A DNA stretch of 64,000 nucleotides, taken from positions 559,571 through 623,570 of the forward strand of contig MNCI01004505.1 in NCBI GenBank assembly GCA_015680685.1, written 5' to 3'. The stretch comes from Gnetum montanum (lineage: Eukaryota; Streptophyta; Gnetopsida; Gnetales; Gnetaceae). The notes under the pieces were generated by a model. That model was not told the DNA's origin. It made no database searches and saw only the letters and a list, made by a program, of their open reading frames with translations. Positions 10,590 to 20,416 of the stretch are shown one piece after another. Position 1 is the first letter of the stretch, and every line of letters begins with the position of its first letter. A program made the position numbers and the translations under genes.

Positions 10590-11143
10590 CCACATTTAGG
10601 CGCACAGGAAGAAAGTAAGTAAGGATAGAAGTAAAGTCTTTTTGTTATTTTTAGTTCATTTCAATTCTTTTCCCAGTGCATGCCTGTAGTGTGATGATTG
10701 TAATTGTACAGAACCTTTATTCGAGTGTGACGTACTTGGACATGCGCATGACTGGCAATAAAGATTGAGACTACTTCATCATTGCAGCATTCACTTAGTT
10801 TTAATTGCTTAATTATTATTGTTATTTATTGTTTTCTTAATTAATATTTCTTTACCTTTATTTACTATCCCTATTATTAAACGTGGAATGAGTACGACTT
10901 AATCACGAGCATTTAAGCGTGACTACTTGGTATCCCAGTAGCNTAGGACCACATCATACACCTCACTTTGGACTAAACCATACGTGACAAAGCAAATACT
11001 AGTCTAGGTGGGAAGACAACAAACTGCAATCAACGTGTAACTATCTAGATACCATAACTAGCCTATTTGCGGAGTTTGACCGGATCGTGCGTGAACGCTC
11101 GTATTTGTATGGTTGAGTGTAGCAGTACCTCGTCACTCATCAT

Positions 11144-11161
11144 TGGCACCATTGCCAAGGA
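11144..11161 (+). promoter_or_regulatory. Primer-binding site (tRNA-Asp type) of element A
   Basis: TGGCACCATTGCCAAGGA, one base after the LTR. Plant tRNA-Asp gives the complement TGGCGCCGTTGCCGGGGA; differences are G/C to A/T changes. Confidence 0.8.
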
Positions 11162-11274
11162 CGGTGCTAGTTATTTAGATTAGTTGCATCTTCCAAGATC
11201 GCTGTAACAAAGCTTTGATGATATATCTTTTAGAAAGAAGTAATTGAAAATAAGTCACACACAAATTCATAACA

Positions 11275-12471
11275 ATGTCTTTCTCACAAGACTATGATAA
11301 CACAACAACTAGTAAGGTAATTCATTGAACAACCAACAAATTATATGATGATGAAGATGAAGTTGAGAGTACTCAATCTTATGTAGGGGTCCCCTATGTA
11401 CATAAACGAAGACAACATTGTCCCAACTCACAATTTCATAACCTACCTAGTGATGATGCCCCCTGCTGGCCACTAAGAGCCTAATGCATATACAAGAGGC
11501 TGTTCGAATATCCCACAAGCATCGTAAGAAAATTCGTTTACCTAGGCTTGATTTAAACAACTTTCCCAAGTTTTTAGGAGGCTATGATTTAGATCCACAA
11601 CATCATTTACAAGCCTTCCATGATGCCTATGTATGGAACAATATTGATAATGGGTGGCAAAAAATTAAGCTCTTTCCTAAGACACTTGTTGGCCAAGCAA
11701 AAGTATGGTATAGGTCCTTAAGACCAAAATCAATTTGATGTTGGCTGACAATGGTTGAACTCTTCAATGAAAGATATCAAACCTATGCAAGAGTGTTAGC
11801 CTTGAGGAGACAAATCCAAGAATGGAAAAGAAGTTAACATGAACCCTTAAACATGGCCTTAGAAAGATATTACTCTTTGTTAAAAAAAATGCCCAGGCCA
11901 TGGATTCTTCGAGGAAAAGAAAATGTACCACATCATGGATGGGCTCTGTAATGAAACAAGGGAGACCCTAGGGATGTATTCCTGAGGTCAACTATATGAG
12001 CTACGAACCCATCAATTCCAAGAGCTTATTAAGCGAGTAGCAAAAGAAGAAGGAGAAATGGCTAAATGGGAGAATGTTGAAAGCTCTAAACAGGATCAAA
12101 ATCTCAAATTAGCAAAGGTCCATGATCATGAAGAGGAGAAATCAACTCACCTCAAGGAGGTGGAATCATCTTTGCCAATACTACAATCACTAGATCAAAT
12201 TGAGGCAAAGATCAATAAGATGATGGAATGGATACATGGAAAATGTGGAGAATATGCCAACACTATTAGAGGTAGAACCATGACAAACCAAGAAGTAAGA
12301 CAGAACACCCTTAGACAATCGGAAAGAAGGGTTGAAGAGAATAAGAACTCAACTACTAATCATACGTATCGATGTAGCCTTTTCCTGTACGATCACCCCA
12401 AAGGGAAATGCCTAATCTTGTCACATTTACATGAGCATTGGGGAAGAATGTTACATTCAGAGTTCATATAG
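11275..12471 (+). pseudogene. gag of element A, broken
   Basis: Starts at an ATG (MSFSQDYDNTT) 114 bases after the primer site. The central Retrotrans_gag-type region is clear: LPRLDLNNFPKFLGGYDLDP, HHLQAFHDAYVWNN, LFPKTLVGQAKVWYRSL. Compared with the cleaner copy in element B it carries a TGA early on, a shift near a C run (about 11455), stops where B has Arg or Gln (for example TGA for CGA near 11983) and an A-run insertion near 11885. The last 137 codons (12058-12471) are open and end with YDHPKGKCLILSHLHEHWGR, including the Cys/His motif described in the findings. It lacks the N-terminal head found in E, F and G. It formed the capsid precursor. Confidence 0.85.
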
Positions 12472-13320
12472 AAATACTGTGTTCAATCATAGTGGCCAAA
12501 ATTCTAGTTGTGGGGGAGGTCACCCTCAAATTGGTCACACCCTTCATACCATCTAAACCCAAGTGCTTATCAGGTTTAGCATCTTGTTTCCCCAACTAGG
12601 TTAACATCCTCTATCTCACTACATCATTATCATTCTCCTAAGTACTATTAGCCCATGTTCTCTCCAACAAGATCACCACCTCATGTTCCTTATACTTCTC
12701 CTTACCCTCAATATTCTCATCCTTCACCTCCTTCTACATTGCCACCAATAGTACCAGAAGGTTTTGCACCCTAGCACCAACCCATGAACATTACTTGTGC
12801 TGCTATGGTCAATAGCAGTGGAGGTCCTGCACAACATCGAAAGCACCCTTTCTTTAGGCATGACCAAAGGAAGAGACAACATGCTTCCGAAACCACTGTA
12901 TCCTCCAACCTAGCACAAGTCCAGTGCTGTGATGCATTTACTTCCTCAAACACAACACCTCCTATTACCTTCTTGGGACACCAATCAACATTCCAACAAC
13001 TATGCGGCCCAATGAATATAACCATGTAGGGAGACATATTGATCCTTGCATACCATCTTACGGTCACGGGTGCTATAGTGGGTCAACTCCTTATTGCATG
13101 ACCATATCTTATAATCTGCCCCACTATGCCTACTACAATCAAGTGTGTGAATCCCAATTTGGGTATATTCCTAACACCACCTCAAAAGACACTTGGTGGT
13201 TTGGGTATGATCGATCCCCAATATTTCCAACATGCATGGATCCACACTTTTCATTTATTAATTCTCACCATGGTTAAAGGTTTAGTCATGGGGGACATCT
13301 CTCATTCTAACAAGCAAAAT
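12472..13320 (+). pseudogene. Pro/Ser- then Tyr-rich gag extension of element A
   Basis: After the gag stop, shifted frames encode a proline-rich stretch (TSPYPQYSHPSPPSTLPP), then RKHPFFRHDQRKR and a Tyr/His-rich piece (SYNLPHYAYYNQV). The basic RxxPFFR part lines up with RKKRRPFFRTKSPYKLS upstream of protease in element D, so this is the linker that normally leads into protease. In A no protease follows. Confidence 0.6.
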
Positions 13321-14108
13321 TAGTAAATGTTTTCCTTTTTCTTTGATTTTGCAATTTTTTGTTTTCTAGTTTTTCATTTCTAATTTATTGTTTTATCTTT
13401 TTGTGTGTAATCTCATCTATGAACAAAACACTCATGTAACTAGTCGGTTAAGGGGTTGTTCTATGCTATTGAGTCACTAGTGACTAATTATTTAGATAGT
13501 GAGCCCACAACATCCACCCACCCATTCTATTAATAAGAGGTTCTCCTCTGGGTATGATGATATTCTTGTCATCATGAAAACTTAAAAGTAATTTTGTGCT
13601 CATTATGCTGAGAGTGAAGAATGATGGACTAAGAAGGAATGACCAGGGTGTGACATCAAGGGGACTTGTGGATTCTTTTTGGTGACATCTACAGGTGTTA
13701 TCATGCAGCCTGGTTGTACTAAGATCCTTGTAGATCTAACAAAAAATGGGAGTAAGAGTAATAAAGGCACTTAATAGAAACTCAATGCTATTCTGGGGGT
13801 TCCACTGAAAATACATGCATCCATGCTTGAAGGTTGGTGACTTCTTCGGTTCACTATTGGAAAAAAAAGTGCCAAAGCAGCTAAAAAAATGTGCCATAGA
13901 GAAATTCCAAATCACTCCCCCCTTGGACAAAATGGAAAGTGATCGTACACCCTGCTATCATGATGCTCTTATGGTTTTTCATCCTTGGATGAAATAATGC
14001 GATGTCACTAATTAGTGGACTGGACTTGGTCTTGATTCTAGAGTGATAGGCTAATGACACATTAATCACGCTCTACACCCAGGATTCATTGTACCCTAGG
14101 TTAGTTAC
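13321..14108. other. Untranslated internal region of element A
   Basis: Homologous to about 31200-32020 of element B. Begins with a T-rich tract (13321-13410). No coding motif is visible. Ends at the D insertion point, flank gttac. Confidence 0.6.
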
Positions 14109-14269
14109 TGATGAGTGGCAAGGTATCCCTACACTCAACTATACGAATACGAGCATAACACGCACGATCCAGTCGAACTCTGCAGACTAAGTGCCTACAC
14201 GCCTCATGGAACACTTAAGGTTAATTATTCATTGTCTTCCCAGACTTACTTGTATTTGTCATGGTGTAT
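14109..14269 (-). repeat. 3' LTR of element D, partial
   Basis: Matches the first bases of the E LTRs (54350 and 60190) through 'cttacttgtatttgtcatgg', then runs into an assembly gap. Confidence 0.8.
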
Positions 14270-14833
14270 NNNNNNNNNNNNNNNNNNNNNNNNNNNNNNN
14301 NNNNNNNNNNNNNNNNNNNNNNNNNNNNNNNNNNNNNNNNNNNNNNNNNNNNNNNNNNNNNNNNNNNNNNNNNNNNNNNNNNNNNNNNNNNNNNNNNNNN
14401 NNNNNNNNNNNNNNNNNNNNNNNNNNNNNNNNNNNNNNNNNNNNNNNNNNNNNNNNNNNNNNNNNNNNNNNNNNNNNNNNNNNNNNNNNNNNNNNNNNNN
14501 NNNNNNNNNNNNNNNNNNNNNNNNNNNNNNNNNNNNNNNNNNNNNNNNNNNNNNNNNNNNNNNNNNNNNNNNNNNNNNNNNNNNNNNNNNNNNNNNNNNN
14601 NNNNNNNNNNNNNNNNNNNNNNNNNNNNNNNNNNNNNNNNNNNNNNNNNNNNNNNNNNNNNNNNNNNNNNNNNNNNNNNNNNNNNNNNNNNNNNNNNNNN
14701 NNNNNNNNNNNNNNNNNNNNNNNNNNNNNNNNNNNNNNNNNNNNNNNNNNNNNNNNNNNNNNNNNNNNNNNNNNNNNNNNNNNNNNNNNNNNNNNNNNNN
14801 NNNNNNNNNNNNNNNNNNNNNNNNNNNNNNNNN
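14270..14833. other. Assembly gap (564 N)
   Basis: Run of N; it hides the rest of the D LTR. Its length is probably nominal. Any protein call spanning it is meaningless. Confidence 1.
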
Positions 14834-16768
14834 AAGAGTAAACACGTTATTACATTGACATCAAGCCCTATTTGGCAACTGAGAAAGAGAGAGAGAAAGA
14901 AGTTTTGCTACTGCCAATGCCAGGATTGCATCTTTCGTTGTCCATCCATAAGTGTGCCATTTGATCTTGCTCCTTGCATAACTACTTTCAGCCCTGCTCC
15001 ATTCCAAGTGTTCTCTCTAGATCCAATTCATTGTTTGTATGATTGCCATTTGCACACACAACACAGTCTTTATATTAGCAAGGGTAAATGAATTACAATG
15101 TAGTTGATACCTTGCTTCAGTGAAAGGTCCATTGGCTGAGTTGTGGTATGGCTGATACGAGTCTAGAGATATATTCATGGCAACTACCGAAGGTGTAGGG
15201 GTTAGGAGGAAAATCGAAAAAATTTGGGTCTGGACCTCCATGACTAAGAGCAAACCTATGGTAGCGATAGAATGGAGAAAGAAAAAGAACAAGAAAGAGG
15301 GAGAAAAAGGGACAACTAAAAAATTGATGAAATAGATGTTAAGATGGAAATGAACAAAATAAAATGGATTGCAAAAATGTTAGGGGAAAATAATTTAACT
15401 AGTGCATCAAATAGGAATGTCAGTGGGTCCTCCCCAAAGCAAGCTCATGCCCTTAATGCCTTGAAAAGCCCACATTCAAAGATTCCATAGGCTCTAGGAA
15501 TGTCATTTGGAACAAGAGTTAAAGTATTAACCACAAGAATTTACAAAAAAAAAAAATAATGCATCTACCAAGATATACACTAATGATACAACCGGCAATG
15601 AGGTGAACAATGGAGAGGTGGAGAGCAGAGAATGGAATGGAATCCCAAGAACAAGATGGTGTACAGCCCCTTGTGAAGTTCATGATTAATGTGACTTAGT
15701 AAATCCCATTCCAAGTCTGGCCTCAAACAAACCACATCCAGTGACTTCACATCAATGCATTCAGCCAATCCATCCTCTTGAAGTAACAAGAATGCCTTCA
15801 TCCAAGAGCCACCATCATTCTGATGAAACAAGAAGGAGAGAATGGGAAGCGAGAACGACCTTAGTTAGAGGGAACCTTTTATTTTAGTTGCATAACCAAT
15901 GCTTGTAGCCCAAATAATTATTTCGTCTAAGGGGTGTGCTTTGAATTCTCATTGTCCCCCATTTTTTTTTGTTTTATGTGTTTATGCGTGAGAACCACAC
16001 CATGCAAAGACTTTGTTATTTTTATTTTCTCAGCTTCCTGATAATTGGGTAACATCGAAACAGTAAGAAAACTCAAGAAGAAAACATCCAAGCACCCAAG
16101 AGAATGGCCAACACAAATGCATCAAGTTCCATCACCCTTTTCAATCCTTGAGTCATTCCTTAGTTTGAGAAGCGCCTAGTCACCGATGTGTTAGAGTTCT
16201 TATTTAGAAAGGGATTGTACATTTCCAAGCTGAGAGCGACCATAGAACTTGTGGATGGATGGATGAAGTGGACTCATTGCCTGCTATATCAAAAGAAACA
16301 TACCTTAGTATCAACATCATGACTTAAAGGTAAAAACCAAACATTAACAATCAATATGAAAAATAGTTCATACCATCATTAAGAACACTTATTGGGTGAC
16401 AAACTTACAAGGTGGAGAACACACACTCACACACACAAAAAATGAAAAAGTATAACAATGTTGAAAGAAAAAAACAAGAAAAGTTAAAGAAATTTGTAAA
16501 ACAAAAATGTGTAAGACAAAAATGTGTAAAAAAAAAATGTGTAAAACAAAAACGTGGAAAAAAAAACGTGGAAAACAAAAACGTGGAAAACAAAAATATG
16601 TAAAACAAAAACTTAAAAAGAACTGAGGGCCCTAAATGATAAGCATAGGTGGCTATCTCCCCCATGACTAAATTGCAAGGGAGAGATCTGAAATAATGAG
16701 CATTTTTTTGAATTTTGTAGAAGTGCCCAACTTCTCCCAATTGATGTTCTTAGATTAAGGGGTGGAAG
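14834..16768 (-). other. Untranslated internal region of element D
   Basis: Colinear with 55328-57040 of E and, in part, with 39650-40830 of F (words such as 'caggctcatgcccttaatgc' and 'catctcccccatgactaa'). In F this stretch lies between integrase and the 3' ORF. No coding signal. Confidence 0.65.
16485..16612 (+). repeat. A-rich minisatellite, units of 13-18 bp
   Basis: About eight variants of 'aaaacaaaaatgtgt' and 'aaaacaaaaacgtgg'. Element E has a much shorter version at about 56690-56730, so the array expanded in D. Confidence 0.8.
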
Positions 16769-17812
16769 TCAGCGATGCTCATATTCCAATGTATCTATGC
16801 TTTCATTGTTGGAATGAGTTGTTCCCCCAGTTCGTTCCATGCATGTTGGTCGGTTGCTCTTTCGACTCGTTGTCAACCACGGGGTGTCCACTACTTGTGT
16901 GATTGCTACATACAGGCATCTTTGTTTTAGAGTTTCAAGGGCACACCTGTTGCACGGAGGAGATGTGGAGCATTCCTTCATGTCATCACCCGATGAATCA
17001 CTGTATGTGATGCATGGAACTTTCATCTTCTCGATCTTTCCGTAAATATTTACCTTAGATATCTTCAAGGAAAGATCGTGGATCCCTAAGTATGCATCTA
17101 TTGTACTCAGCCATGGCCTTCCCCTTATAATTGGGAAGTCCCCCTTGTCATTGTTAATTTCTATCACCAAGAAGTCTGTTGGGTATGACCAACCACACAC
17201 AGTGGTAACTATGTCCTCCACCAATCCCAAGGGAATGGTGATGGACTGGTCTGCCAGCTCTAGTTGAATATTGCTCTTCTTAAGTTGGGGCAAGTTCCAG
17301 GCTTGATACATCTTTCATGAAATTAGGTTGACTCTAGAACCTGAGTCAAGAAGAGCCTTATGTGGTTCATTCCTGGCAACTTGGAGGTAGATTAAGGGAC
17401 TTCCAGGGTCAGATAGTTTTCTAGGAAGGTGGCCTACCTTGATCTAGTCGATTATAGTATGTGTTAACATAACTGTATGCGTTAAGCTCTGTTGTTGGAC
17501 TGAAGGTTGCTCCAAAGCCTTATGTGTTGGAGGAGCATACCTAGACTCAACCACTTGTTGTGAGAGCTTGTATGGGCTTTTGGTTCTAAAGAAAGGTCTT
17601 CTCTTTTTACGGTTGTCAAAACCAGTAGCGGGTTGAATGTTTACAGCTCTCGTAGCGTTACGTGGCTGCCGTTGAGTGGGGAGTTCCCCTTGCATTGTTG
17701 GAGCAGGAGGTATGGGAACTACAGGTGGAAGAGGTGCGAATGGAGTAGGAGGATGGTATGGATATGGAGCATCTCTCAGAGGAGAAGGAGTTCTTCTAAA
17801 GTACTTCAACAT
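16769..17812 (-). pseudogene. Protease region of element D with Pro-rich linker
   Basis: The minus strand from 17812 encodes a proline-rich linker (YPYHPPTPFAPLPPVVPIPP), the basic RKKRRPFFRTKSPYK, and then retropepsin: the active site ALLDSGSRVNLIS near 17350, immediately followed by a TGA, then LELADQSITIPLGLVEDIV and FPIIRGRPWLSTIDA. The DSG triad and the GRPWL flap-side motif identify a Ty3/gypsy aspartic protease of the Athila/Tat kind. A stop at the same place in E is a different triplet (TAA), so the two copies broke independently. RT does not follow. Confidence 0.85.
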
Positions 17813-17824
17813 TTATTAAAAGCA

Positions 17825-18333
17825 ATGAGCAAGGTATGAAATAATTGAACTTCTTTCAATAACCTTACTAACAATTGATCTTTGTGTGATTATAGATGGT
17901 CCCTAAAAGAGGACAACAAGGAGGACCTTCTCAAGGTGCAATTGAATGCCTAGGGGGAGGCAAAGGCCAAGGACCTCATGTAGAACATGCAGAGTAGAAG
18001 GCACAATCATTCAACATCCATTAGGGAACTCCTATCACTGCACAATTTGGCTAAGAAAAATGTGGAGAGGTTAGGGCCTAAGCTTATTAAGAGGAATGAT
18101 AGCTATTTGCAGCATGGCATGTCAAGGCCAATCAAGTGTTCCCACAGCTGCTGTGTCCATGGAAAGTGCTAACTCCATCAAACATTGGAACATCAACATG
18201 GATGGCTCATAATCCTTAGATAGAAGAGGAGAAACATTAGGTGCTTCTTCAACAGTATCAATCTCAGAAGCTTGGAGCATAGGACAAAGGAAAGGCACCC
18301 ATGGAGGAGCCACCACCACTAGAAACTTCATGA
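17825..18333 (+). pseudogene. 3' ORF remnant of element A
   Basis: From ATG 17896: MVPKRGQQGGPSQGAIECLG and on to a TAG at about 17995. Later pieces to TGA at 18331 match the 3' ORF of element B (KAPMEEPPPLETS against KASMEEPLPQGTT). The start is homologous to the long ORF of F (MVPRTRDKHP). Only a shortened derivative of the F ORF is present. Function unknown; it is basic at the N-terminus. Position and the preceding intron-like segment suggest expression from a spliced RNA, as known for extra 3' ORFs of some plant LTR elements (family knowledge). Confidence 0.55.
17834..17895 (+). other. Intron-like 62-nt segment before the 3' ORF of element A
   Basis: Donor-like AAG|GTATGA, branch-like TACTAAC (17866-17872) and acceptor TTATAG directly before ATG. 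If removed, the short upstream ATG-AGC-AAG reads in frame into the ORF. The same arrangement occurs in B (32502-32563) and F (38964-39022, minus). Splicing is inferred. Confidence 0.55.
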
Positions 18334-18500
18334 GTTCCATAAGTTTTGGTTTTTGTGTTTATGTCTAAATTTTGTTTAGTCCCACATTGTAGCGTGAAAT
18401 AGTCCATGGTCATTCAATAATCTCATACATATCCCCTATTTGTAATTGAATGAACTTGTTCCTCACTTTCTTTTACTTGAGGACAAGTTGTTATTTAGTC

Positions 18501-18509
18501 GTGGGGGTA
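18501..18509 (+). promoter_or_regulatory. Polypurine tract of element A
   Basis: GTGGGGGTA immediately before the 3' LTR start TGATGAATC. Confidence 0.75.
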
Positions 18510-19391
18510 TGATGAATCATGGTTTATCAAGTGCTGATATTGGACCCTTGATATCGACACGTGCTAATATCGGACCCTCGATATCGGGTATGCGATATCG
18601 CAACCTGGATAATGATATCAAATACGCGATATCATGGTTCCTATGTAAGCCTATAAATACCACATTTAGGCACACAGGAAGAAAGTAAGGATAGAATTAG
18701 AGTCTTTTTGTTATTTTTAGTTCATTTCGATTCTTTTCCTAGTTCATGCCGGTAGTGTGATGATTGTAATTGTACGGAACCTTTATTTGAGTGTGATGTA
18801 CTTGGACATGCACATGATCGGAAATAAAGATCGAGATTACTTCATCATTGCAACATTCACTTAGTTTTAATTACTTAGTTGTTATTGTTATTTATTATTT
18901 TCTTAATTAATGTTTCTTTACCTGCATTTACTATCCCTATTATAAAATGCGGAATGAATATGACTTAATCACGAGCATTTAAGTGTGACTACTTGGTATC
19001 CTAGTAGCATATCTAGGAGTGCTTAAGTAACATGTTCTTGGTAATCCTAGAAGTAGTACACAAGGTCCAAGATGTGTACGAATGATTAAGGATGAATGCT
19101 CATCACACTTAGGCTAGCTTAGATTTTGCTTCTCATTCCCTATTAGCTTAAAACAAAGTTATTTTCCATTGGCTCTAGGAGTAGCACTAGCTTAGGACCA
19201 CATCATACACCTCACTTTAGACTAAATCATACGTGATAAAGCAAATACTAGTCTAAGTAGGAAGACAGCGAATTGCGATCAACATGTAACTATCTAGATA
19301 CCATAACTATCCCGTCTGTGAAGTTTGATTGGATCATGCGTGAACACTCGTATTCGTATGGTTGAGTGTAGGGGTACCTTGCCACTCATAA
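18510..19391 (+). repeat. 3' LTR of element A (882 bp)
   Basis: Starts TGATGAATCATGG, has TATAAATA at 18652 and ends CACTCATAA (CA mutated to AA) directly before the target duplication aatgg. Confidence 0.9.
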
Positions 19392-19396
19392 AATGG

Positions 19397-19691
19397 AAAA
19401 TTTTTCCCTCCCAAGGTAACTCAATGAGGAAGGAAAGCACAAGGAAAACTAACTACATAGGGAGTAAAACATCACAGTTACCAACAAATTGACTTAGAAA
19501 ACCTAGAAATCAAAGAAAGAAAGCAAGAGAAGAAAACTCATTATATCACAAATGCCATGATGCTTATTAATTTGTGGTACCCTTGTCCATCCTATCCTCA
19601 ATGCTACCCTAGACCATGTACCCTTACACATCATTAGCTTTAATGATGATTAGAGCCATCATTGAGTCCTACTATTAGAATGCAGGAGGGG
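19397..19691. other. No feature recognised
   Basis: Flank of element A. It ends in a purine tract 'gcaggagggg' that abuts the repeat at 19692. Confidence 0.4.
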
Positions 19692-19982
19692 TGTCAAGCC
19701 CCTAAAAAAATGAATAATAATATTTAAAAAATTAAAAGTATATAACATCATTAAAGAGAGAGTCTAAAAAAGTTCCTAGCTCTTTTGGGGATGCCTTTTC
19801 AAGTTTTCATCCTTACAGCCAATCTTAAAAAGCCTTCCCTCTAGGATAAGAAAAGAATCAGGCCTTGTCCTTATTTAGAAGCACCCTCACAAGTTTTCAC
19901 TTCTTACTAAAAGGTTTCTTATAAAGAGAAGAAGAAAGCTCTCTCTGAAAAAAATAATATATCAATCAAAAATAAAAAACAA
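19692..19982 (+). repeat. Dispersed repeat, LTR-start-like; second copy at 51406
   Basis: TGTCAAGCCCCTAAA after a purine tract. It shares 'ttttcatccttaca', 'ccttccctctagg' and 'aagaaaagaatca' with 51406-51665, where a purine tract also precedes TGTTAGACCC. Probably two old copia-type 3' LTR starts; the right ends could not be fixed. Confidence 0.55.
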
Positions 19983-19990
19983 TCTTCAAG

Positions 19991-20100
19991 CTTTGCAACT
20001 GATCTTCCTTCTCTCTCCCTTGCAATCTTTCAAATTACTTTGTAGCTTTATGGCTTAGAGATGCAAAAATTAAATAATTTGAAGTTTAGTTATAACAACC
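19991..20100 (+). repeat. Decayed copy of the Med26-like gene 5' flank (9315-9473)
   Basis: Shares 'gatcttccttctctctccct', 'tgcaatctttc' and 'aaattaaataatttgaagtt' with the upstream region of the Med26-like gene, with an internal deletion and many C-to-T changes. No coding part follows. Confidence 0.75.
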
Positions 20101-20229
20101 AAGGTAATACACTACTCAACATTTAACAAATGCTTTTTTATTCTTGAAATTTTTTTTGAGAACCACATTGATAAGCTTTTATCATATTCTTCTTCAATTA
20201 TTTGCATCAATAAGACATTCTCAAATGTG

Positions 20230-20416
20230 ATTGAGCTACAATGATTAATTTAGCAAAGATGTCCTTAGCTTCATACCTCTTCATTATTGTAGTTGATGCT
20301 TTAGGAGCCATGCTTTGGGATCATAGGGATTTTATGAAGTTAAAAGAAATAACTTTGTCTAAAGATGAAAAAATATCCTTTGTAGTCAATTTACATATGA
20401 TACTTTTCTTGAAGAT
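20230..20416 (+). pseudogene. LINE reverse-transcriptase scrap
   Basis: MSLASYLFIIVVDALGAML and LSKDEKISFVVNL resemble the RT core of plant LINEs (PLxPYLFIIVADALG type). The following [F/Y]ADD box is not readable. It ends where LTR G begins. Short and degenerate, so the call rests on one conserved block. Confidence 0.45.

Larger units (their letters stand above)
10397..11142 (+). repeat. 5' LTR of element A (746 bp)
   Basis: Begins TGATGAATCATGG and ends CACTCATCA. It is 136 bp shorter than the 3' LTR: sequence between 'agtagc' at 10937 and 'taggaccacatc' is missing, with a single N (10943) exactly at the junction. Both ends of the missing block carry an agtagc-like word, so this is a microhomology deletion or an assembly collapse. 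Confidence 0.9.
14109..17806 (-). mobile_element. Element D: gag-PR LTR element nested in A, 5' end deleted
   Basis: The left end is an inverted LTR terminus (TGATGAGTGGCAAGGTA...) inserted after 'gttac'. The interior (14834-17806) is colinear with 55328-58020 of element E: untranslated region, then protease, then the Pro-rich linker. At about 17806 it stops abruptly in 'ttctaaagtactt', and sequence of A resumes with 'caacatttatt'. The gag, primer site and 5' LTR of D are therefore gone, together with a block of the host element. Confidence 0.85.
10397..19391 (+). mobile_element. Element A: gag-only Ty3/gypsy-type LTR retrotransposon, TSD aatgg
   Basis: Bounded by LTRs 10397-11142 and 18510-19391 and by a perfect 5-bp duplication aatgg (10392-10396 and 19392-19396). 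Order: 5' LTR, tRNA-Asp-type primer site, gag, Pro/Tyr-rich extension, untranslated stretch, nested element D, intron-like segment and 3' ORF remnant, polypurine tract, 3' LTR. No protease, RT, RNase H or integrase belonging to A is seen, so A is non-autonomous. Insertion of D was accompanied by loss of the part of A that corresponds to roughly 32030-32475 of element B. Confidence 0.9.

Noticed and set aside
10414-10605. Minus-strand open frame with repeated YQGFDIS text
   Set aside because: It is the translation of the U3 tandem units of the A LTR, not a protein gene.
14115-15091. Long open frames spanning the N run
   Set aside because: They exist only because N codons do not stop translation; the same holds for 54448-55353 and 27037-27234.
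16485-16612. CRISPR-like array
   Set aside because: A-rich units of variable length without spacers; a eukaryotic minisatellite.
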